Part shown: positions 56,433 to 64,000 of the stretch, piece by piece | Layout of the letters: each line of letters opens with the position of its first letter | Position numbering within the stretch: position 1 is the first letter of the stretch | DNA from: Cyrtodaria siliqua | Lineage: Eukaryota > Mollusca > Bivalvia > Adapedonta > Hiatellidae | Direction of reading: 5' to 3' | DNA: 64,000 nt | Assembly (NCBI GenBank): GCA_037043455.1 | Contig: JAWPHD010001223.1 | Location: 62,001 to 126,000, forward strand | Made by a program: the position numbers and the translations under genes | Notes under the pieces: model-generated | The model's input: the letters and a program-made list of their open reading frames with translations, nothing else | The model's database searches: none | Told to the model about the DNA's origin: nothing

Positions 56433-59400
56433 AGATCGAGTTTGAGTTTACCACCTACCACAATTTAGAGGTGTGTCAAATGCCTAGGCCATTGCTTGTC
56501 AGCTGACTTTGATGATCGAAATTATGAATAGTCAATTAATTTACTCATATATTGATTGACAAGAAACATACGATAGGTTAGTATTTTATCACAACAATAT
56601 AGAATAATTATTAAGAGTAAAATATTTGGTTTACAAGTTAAATTTTACATGCGATCCGATATATCATGTGGGTATTAATTTTAAGAGCTCTGCTCGGTCT
56701 TTGGCAGTGCCTAAAATTCATATTATAGGTTATTGCATTTGTATGGCTAAATATTACTTGGAACGAGTTGTTTTGGCAAAGGACGACGAGCTTCAATAAC
56801 CTTTTTATTATATACTTTCATATTGTTTTTGATCAATGTTAATTGTATGACTATTACTTTTCATTGTATTTGTGTTATTTTTATAGCTTTTGATGGAATT
56901 CCTATCTTGCCATTCAGTTTCATTTTGTGTGGATGATTATTTTGCGCGAAAACGACGTCGACGTCGGATGACGTCATTAAAAACATCAAGCGATTTTCAG
57001 AAGTTTGTTTACCATTCGATAACGTTAAAAACAGTGGGTTAGCATTTGAATTATTTTATCAATTTTTGCCATAAAAGGTTGAAAAAAAACTCGTATTTTT
57101 TTGTTGACACTATAGGAAGGATTTCGTTATTTTTATTTGAAAGTAGTTCCTTGTTTCTATTTCGCGGCTCTAAGCAAGCACGAGCAAAAGTTCCCGTGCA
57201 ATATCAATGCGTGCAGTATCGTAGAATATTGCACGCTTAGCTCAATGCAAACTAAACGGGACAATATGAAAGTATACAATAAGTTACATTTATGTTCCAA
57301 GTTATTTCATTCACGACTGGGTTAAGAGGGAAAGGAGTATATTATGCAGATACACACCGGTGGAGCAGGATCAAGCATCAAAATATTCAATTTGATTTTA
57401 TTAATTTGATATCATTTTAACTTTAATGATGCTGGCATAACATTTGAAGCAGAGCTCCAGATAAGCAATTTCAACATTAACACTTAGGAAAAAAAGCATT
57501 GAAAAAATAATTTAGAAGTGAACAGTAGCATTGACAATTTACAATTTAGGTATAACAAAAGGGTTTTATTTTAGTAAAAAGCAGCACAACTGTAACATTT
57601 ATGCTTTATAAATTTCAAATTCAGCATTGCGAAATTATTGAATTGGGGTTTTAAGGCGCACCAACACATAAAAGGTTATATGGCGCCAAACAGGAATGAA
57701 CATGCCAGGCTCATCTTCCATGTACATCGAGATAACATATGGAGCATGGGCCTAGAACCTTCTCACCCTGAACTGCAGAGTTGCTGCAAATTCTATTGTA
57801 GACACTCCATTTACGCTGGAGCCACGTTATCGTTTTTCTGCCACTGCTCTAGTGATATGAGCGAGATGGCACCTGAAACAATGCAGGGATCATGATGAAG
57901 ACCTTTAATGAGCATGAACAAAAATGATAAAATGAACATGAATTTGGGGGAGGGTGGGGGGTTCTACCCCTCTGCCTTCCCCTCCAACGGGATCTGCAGT
58001 GGCCCTATTATTTGCCCCGTAACCAAACGGGGCCCCCGGAACCACACGGGGTACATTGCGAAAATAATTAGGGGATAAAATACCCTTTGACATGAACGCT
58101 TATCCGGGGCTCTGTTAAAGTCTTCAATTTTTCTCCGTTATTCTAGCACAACGTAGAATATATTATTGGTGCGATATAATGAACAATTAGCAACGTGCAA
58201 AAACTGTTTTCTTTAAACAATACCAATAATTATTAACAACTGTTTGCAAGTATTCAAATTAAATATGAAGAAAACCTGGTTTTCAAAAAAATCAAGACTG
58301 CCGTGCGTCCTTTTAAACTATTCAATACATGTGTTTATCTTGCTCTTCATATGATTTTAAAAAAAGTCTAACATACAAGTAGAACAAACAAAACGAAACT
58401 TTAAACGTGTATGCAGATTGGAGAAACGTAATAAAGTAAACTTGTACATACCTGCTGTACACCGAATGACTTTTGCATAAACGTAAACACTTTGAATAAA
58501 TCGTGATTATCAATGCATAATACTTGGAAAATATTAAACGCGGGCACATCCTAATACCACGAGTTCACATTTAAACAGTTGCTTTACATTATATGTTGAC
58601 AAAAATAATTGACGCTATTATAATATACTGAACAAAAAAAAAATAACACAAATATTTAGGGACATAGATTAAACATATGATCATTGCAATAGTGGTTTGT
58701 GTTAGGTAAGGATGTGATCTTAAAGAACTTGTGTTAATCATTATTTTCTAAGAGAACTATCAGAATTATCTCCCCTACATTACAAACAACTTATTTCATT
58801 ATACAAACGTATTGCTTTGAACAAATGTAATGATTGGCATAAGTAACATCCGCTGAAATGTGTCACAAACGATTGTTATTCTCAAAAAAAAAGACATTCC
58901 AAATTTCGTAATTTCAAAATTACCTCCCTTTTAATTCAAATGAGAACCACTTTCGATAACCTATACAATTATGTTCCCGTCATATTTGCTTTCTTTATAT
59001 CGTCGATTTTGTTTACAAATGACTTTGTATCATTATTATTGGTCATATCTATGTCACTTTATCATTGCCCCGAACATACACGGCTTTGTATCTCGTCTAT
59101 GGAAATGACATGCATTGTATGTGCTAAATTTATTTTGCTCTGTATATTTTAAAATCCGTTTCTCTTAAAGTATAGTGCAGTGCATAATGGCAAAACACAC
59201 AATCACAACACAACACTCCATTCAATGTCACGTCATACAAAATACAATACCTTTTATTTACACCTGGATATTCGATATTGTGGTTTGTTGAAAATAATAG
59301 CTAGCCATAGATTAAAAGATAATATATCGCTTTGCAACAATTCAGCGATCTATCTCTGAATATTAATCTACCGTTTAATAGAGTTGTTTGTTTTAAAAGA

Positions 59401-59635
59401 CACACGCACTATTTATTATTTGACATTTTGTTTAAACAGACGCATTACGCTAATGCATATTTAAAAATAAATGTTAATAATGACATCAGTATTTCTGCGT
59501 ATTGCACGTCAACAACACTGATGTGGAAAGTACTGACTGATAATATGACAGAGGAAATTGTCTAACCCAGTTAATAAGATAAAGTTGCTGAACTATTTTA
59601 TAGCGTCTGTGCATATGCATATATTAACAGCGTTT
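56433..59635. other. No gene recognised; dispersed repeat copy at 56770-57290
   Basis: Copy 2 of the 9225-9960 repeat lies at 56770-57290 (GGACGACGAGCTTCAATAAC, AACGGGACAATATGAAAGTA). A C/G-rich stretch at 57945-58060 (CCCCTCTGCCTTCCCCTCCA, AACGGGGCCCCCGGAACC) is unlike its AT-rich surroundings and unexplained. Open frames of 60-85 codons here have no recognised domain. Confidence 0.35.
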
Positions 59636-59639
59636 CTTC

Positions 59640-59685
59640 AATACGCCCACTGGGAGCACGACTTGCAAGCGAGGAAGTGTGGATT
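59640..59685 (+). mobile_element. SINE family A, left fragment of a split copy
   Basis: CACTGGGAGCACGACTTGCA, AGCGAGGAAGTGTGGATT matches the SINE middle and stops where the foldback element begins; the remainder resumes at 61529. Confidence 0.8.
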
Positions 59686-61528
59686 TATGGAAAGCCTCGG
59701 CTGCCTTCTGTTGACCTTTTGCATTTTGTGCAGTACACTTTCTAAGTTGTCCTGTGCATTTTCTAAGTTGTTATGTGCATTTAGTATGTTGTTATGTGCA
59801 TTTAGTAAGTTGTTATGTGCATTTTCTAGGTTGTCATGTGCATTCTCTAAGTTGTCTTGTGCAGTTTCTAAGTTGTTATGTGCATTTCGTAGGTTGTTAT
59901 GTGCATATTCTAAGTTGTCTTGTGCATTTTCTAAGTTGTTATGTGCATTTCGTAAGTTGTTATGTGCATTTTCTAAGTTGTTATGTGTTTTTTCTAAGTT
60001 GTCTTGTGCATATTCTAAGTTGTTATGTGCATTTCGTAGTTTGTTATGTGCATACTCTAAGTTGTCTTGTGCATTTTCTAAGTTGTTATGTGCATTTCGT
60101 AGGTTGTTATGTGCACATTTTAAGTTGTCTTGTGCATTTTCTAAGTTGTTATGTGCATTTTGTAAGTTGTTATTTGCATTTTCTAAGTTGTTATGTGCGT
60201 TTCGTAAGTTGTTATGTACATTTACTAAGTTGTTATGTGCATTTCGTAGGTTGTTATGTGCATATTCTAAGTTGTTATGTGTATTTCGTAAGTTGTTATG
60301 TGCATTTTTTAAGTTGTCTTGTGCATTTTTTAAGTTGTTATGTGCATTTCGTAAGTTGTTATGTGCATTTCGTAGGTTGTAATGTGCATAGTCTAAGTTG
60401 TCTTGTGCATTTTCTAAGTTGTTATGTGCATTTCGTAGATTGTTATGTGCATATTCTAAGTTGTCTTGTGCATTTTCTAAGTTGTTATGTGCATTTCGTA
60501 AGTCGTATGTGCATTTTCTAAGTTGTCATGTGCATTTCATAAGTTGTTATGTACATTTCGTAAGTTGTCTTGTGCAAACTACAAGTCGTCGTTAAGTAGA
60601 CTTTTTATCGGAATAAGTTTTGAAGGAAACACCGGTAGAAATGGCGGCTCCAGGAGCGGACGCTATGCTCTGCCTACTTAAACAAATATTGGGCTAGGTA
60701 CATTATACAATTAATTCTTAGAACTTAACACATCACAACTTAAACAATGCACATCACAACTTACGAAATGCACATAACAACTTAGGAAATGCACAAGACA
60801 ACTTAAAAATGGACATAACAACTTACGAAATGCACAAGAAAACTTAGAAAATGTACATAACAACCTACGAAATGCACATAACAACTTATTAATTGTACAT
60901 AACAACTTACGAAACGCACATAACAACTTAGAAAATGCACATAGCAACTTAGAATATGCACATGACAACTTAAACAAGGCACATCACAACTTAAACAATG
61001 CATATCACAACTTACGAAATGCACAAGACAACTTAAAAAATGCTCATAACAACTTACGAAATGCACAAGACAACTTAGAAAATGCACATAACAACTTACG
61101 AAATGCACATTACAACTTACGAAATGCACAGGGCAACTTAGAAAATGCACATAACAACTTACGAAAGTCACAACTTAGAAAATGCATATAACAACTTAGA
61201 AAATGCACAAGACGACATGCAAAATGCACATAACAACTTACGAAATGCACAAGACAACTTAGAAAATGCACATAACAACTTAAACAATGCACATCACAAC
61301 TTACGAAATGCACATAACAGCTTAGGAAATGCACATAACAACTTAAGAAATGCACATAACAACTTAGAAAATGCACAGGACACCTTAGAAAATGCACATA
61401 ACAACTTACGAAATGCACATAACAACTTACGAAATTCACATCACAACTTAGAAAATGCACAAAACGACTTACAAAGCGTACTGCACAAAATGCAAAAGGC
61501 CAACAGAAGGCAGCCGAGGCTTTCCATA
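59686..61528. mobile_element. Foldback element of inverted 21-bp repeat arrays, 1843 bp
   Basis: Terminal inverted repeats of 51 bp (left starts TATGGAAAGCCTCGGCTGCC, right ends GGCTTTCCATA) differ at one base. Left arm: about 39 copies of TAAGTTGTTATGTGCATTTCG to about 60585. Right arm: the same unit inverted (CGAAATGCACATAACAACTTA), about 60730-61480. Between them is a GC-richer spacer of about 145 bp (60590-60735). It sits inside a SINE, with TGGATT on the left and TCGATT on the right as a likely 6-bp target duplication. Long frames (up to 274 codons) result from the 21-bp period. No transposase. Confidence 0.9.
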
Positions 61529-61676
61529 TCGATTCTTACGGATGGCGGGAGGTATACAGTACTGGTTCTACCCAGGAAAAGTGGGTGGTCTGCCTCCACC
61601 ACAAAAAATCGACCGTCATATATAACCTCACATGTGTTGAAAATGACGTAAAACGCCATGTACAAACAAACAAATC
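61529..61676 (+). mobile_element. SINE family A, right fragment of a split copy
   Basis: TCGATTCTTACGGATGGCGG through AATGACGTAAAACGCCATGT and (CAAA)n. Together with 59640-59685 it rebuilds one SINE interrupted by the foldback element. Confidence 0.9.
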
Positions 61677-61746
61677 GTTCAATACGCCAAAGTATCGTTA
61701 TCATTTACATCACGCCTAACCTAGTATTGATCATCTTCGACGCTTG

Positions 61747-62042
61747 ACTGTAAATACAAACGTCTTGACTCTTTGTGCAGAAAAAAAGAAGAACCGGAAA
61801 CGCGTGTCTGTAATTATTATTTTTTTATTATAGTATTTTTGACCATTCACATTTAGTTCGTCGATATAATGATGAAGTTTCCCTCTGTGTTTATTTATTA
61901 ATTTAGTGTCTTTCTGTCGTGCTGTATATCTTCGATTGAAGGTGCATATGTATCAGCTAATCAGAAACGATACCAGAATCTCGGCAAACTTCAAATTTGT
62001 TTTAGAAGAACTGTTCTAGTCGTATGTCTTGAAAAGACTACG
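61747..62042 (-). pseudogene. Exon-like copy, degenerate paralogue of 63406-63712
   Basis: The minus strand reads LINKHRGKLHHYIDELNVNG, related to the sequence at 63477-63668, but upstream a TGG is TAG (IVSD then stop) and a frame change separates the two parts. Function unknown; a dead exon copy or a transposon piece. Confidence 0.4.
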
Positions 62043-62044
62043 CC

Positions 62045-62815
62045 TAACCTGACTTGATATCACATCCTGGTTTGTGCGATGATCAACGGCGATTAAGTGA
62101 CAAAACATAATATTACATTAAGTATAAAAACATTCAATTCACGGGTATAGTAGATGTTAGATACACGTTATTTATAACTGTTTATAACCAATCTGGAGGT
62201 AATACGTGTTTTTCTTAAATTATACTTACTTGTATTGGGAGTTTTTTTGAGCACGATTACCATTATTTCCAGAAAATGGCAGTATTTTCCCGAAAACACT
62301 TTTTAAGTTTCATAACGATTACTTATAATTATTAGCCATTATTTATTGGACTATAATTATCTTTCTGAAAAAAAGAGAAAGAAATAAGTTGGCAATATAT
62401 CAACTAATATCGGCCCTCAAGACACATACAATATCAGTCGCCTTAGGTAGCAGTGTACGGTTTCTGATTTTCGTTTGTTTGGCCAAGACATTTCAATGTA
62501 GACTCAATCTTGAAATTAAACCGGTTGAAGAATGCCATTTTTATTTCATAAACCGATAATGCATGTATAATGACATCTAAATAATAACGTAAGAAAGGAA
62601 CGTGACTCTCATTCAACACAAACATAATATTTTCAGTACAAGTATAATATAGGTTATAACATTTTGCCATTTGAAATGTGCCTCTCTACACTGAAATATA
62701 TTAAACAAATACCAACATAATTATATATCATAAGCATAAGAATAAGCACACATATCCAAAACTAAGTTTAAGCATTCATAATTAATTTAGACTCCAAATA
62801 ACTGTGTTACTCACA
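62045..62815. other. No gene recognised
   Basis: AT-rich; lies between the two paralogous segments. The 75-codon minus-strand frame at 62443-62670 has no recognised domain. Confidence 0.35.
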
Positions 62816-62817
62816 AA

Positions 62818-62932
62818 ATCATTACAATACATCATTACAATACATCATTACAATACATCATTACAATACATCATTACAATACATACATCATTACAATACA
62901 TCATTACAATACATCATTACAATACAGAAACG
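62818..62932. repeat. 13-bp tandem repeat, about 8 copies
   Basis: The unit is CATTACAATACAT; one copy is extended by ACAT. Confidence 0.95.
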
Positions 62933-63476
62933 TAAAATGTAAAATCCTTTTAAAATTCTAAATTCGAAGGAAATAAACTACCCGTTATCCCATCAAATCA
63001 GATATACCAATATTCATTTAGCAATATCAATGAGATAAAATTAGTGATTACAAAAAAAGTTTAATTCAAAGTGTATCTTTAATGCAATAAATTATTTTAA
63101 TTATATGCTTTATTTATGTTTTTTATTTACGTCTATACTTCCCCCATAATGACGAATCCTTTTTCGATAAAAATGTTATGCAATTGTCGAATATTTTGTA
63201 ATCGTGATACTACAAAAATACGCATAACTTGGCATTGATAATGTAGCCTTCATTAAAATATAATCATGTCCATGAGCTAGACAGAAGAAATGCATTATAC
63301 AGATTTATGGACCCCAAGCATAACAAGACATATGCTGAATAAAACTTCGGAAGCACTGTCTGACAATTATAAGGCATTTTGGTTAATACTAAATAAAATA
63401 AGTTGATTATAAATACAGATGTATTGACTCTTTGTGCAGAAAAAAAAATGAAATCAGAACATCATGTCCGTAATTA

Positions 63477-63668
63477 TTATTTTATTATCATAGTGTTGTT
63501 ACCATCTACGTTTAGTTCTTCTATATATCGATGAAGTTTCCCTCTTTGTTTATTTATTAATGTCCTATCTTTTTGCCTTATTGTATACCTTGGATAGAAG
63601 GTGAATCTTAATAGCCAATCGGAAACGATAACATAATTCGAGTAAAAAGGCTGCCACTTCACAAACAA
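63477..63668 (-). CDS. Hypothetical exon-like open frame
   Basis: Reading on the minus strand: YVIVSDWLLRFTFYPRYTIR, QKDRTLINKQRGKLHRYIEE, LNVDGNNTMIIK, stop at 63479-63477. No ATG opens it; an upstream CTTCTCAG could be a splice acceptor. The paralogue at 61747-62042 differs mostly at third codon positions within GKLHRYIEELNVDG, which supports past coding. No family recognised. Confidence 0.35.
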   Translation of the reverse strand: MFVKWQPFYSNYVIVSDWLLRFTFYPRYTIRQKDRTLINKQRGKLHRYIEELNVDGNNTMIIK

Positions 63669-63705
63669 AACTGAGAAGAACGGTTATAGAAGTATGTCTT
63701 AAAAA

Positions 63706-63796
63706 ACGCAAGCGTCGCAGGTGATCTAGACTCAAAACGCAAGCGTCGCAGGTGATCTAGACTCAAAACGCAAGCGTCGCAGGTGATCTAGACTCA
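63706..63796. repeat. 30-bp tandem repeat, three copies
   Basis: The unit is AAACGCAAGCGTCGCAGGTG plus ATCTAGACTC, exact copies. Confidence 0.97.
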
Positions 63797-63899
63797 TAAT
63801 TGTTCAGTATTGATTGGTGTAACCTGACGACAGAATATTCATGCAGTCTCTGCTCTCAGGTTTATAGCTATCACACATATACACAAGGTCCTGCTATTT

Positions 63900-64000
63900 A
63901 AAACACATACATTCTTTGTGGGGGCTGTAAAAAGTCGTCTCGACTACAAATCAGTAGTGTTATTAGTGTGGGACTTAAAATAGAATACTGATTTATTGCC
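63900..64000 (+). repeat. LTR-like dispersed fragment at window end
   Basis: CGTCTCGACTACAAATCAGT and AAAATAGAATACTG match 3675-3755; cut by the window edge. Confidence 0.5.

Noticed and set aside
59558..60521. 274- and 255-codon open frames rich in Leu/Cys or His/Cys
   Set aside because: They are translations of a 21-bp tandem array in two frames; the inverse array gives the same on the other strand. No unit-level coding constraint is visible.

Overview
The window is AT-rich, repeat-dense animal DNA. Genes are split into short exons with GT-AG introns, and tRNA-derived SINEs, LINE tails, many MITE-like inverted-repeat elements and long minisatellites fill the rest. A secreted glycoside hydrolase family 10 (GH10) gene with a carbohydrate-binding module, together with the dispersed repeats, points to a mollusc, most likely a bivalve. 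The species cannot be named from the sequence alone. There are no prokaryotic operons, rRNA genes or CRISPR arrays.

Region 1 (1-21.5 kb, + strand): twelve exons assemble into about 505 residues of a GH10 endo-beta-1,4-xylanase-like protein. The order is CBM4/9-like module, GH10 barrel, C-terminal beta domain, stop at 21479-21481, then poly(A) signals. The 5' end (signal peptide and start of the CBM) lies outside the window. All exon junctions agree in phase, and both catalytic glutamates are present. The introns hold most of the repeats of this half, including arrays that begin at, or copy, the exon/intron junction.

Region 2 (21.5-32.8 kb): intergenic, between two convergent genes. It contains LINE 3' tails, a 164-bp satellite (5 copies), G-rich tracts, a tRNA-derived SINE and several palindromic elements.

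Region 3 (32.8-44.9 kb, - strand): six coding exons assemble into a 331-residue single-pass membrane protein. It has a signal peptide, two immunoglobulin-like regions, one transmembrane segment and a short cytoplasmic tail. The last exon is the least certain part.

Region 4 (45-64 kb): no intact gene was recognised. It holds a 2.35-kb foldback element with a 5-bp target duplication, a Helitron-like N-terminal relic, SINE copies, a 1.84-kb foldback element made of inverted 21-bp repeat arrays and inserted into a SINE, and a pair of related exon-like segments at 61.7-62.0 and 63.4-63.7 kb.

Most long open frames outside the listed exons come from tandem repeats whose period is divisible by three, or are antisense shadows.
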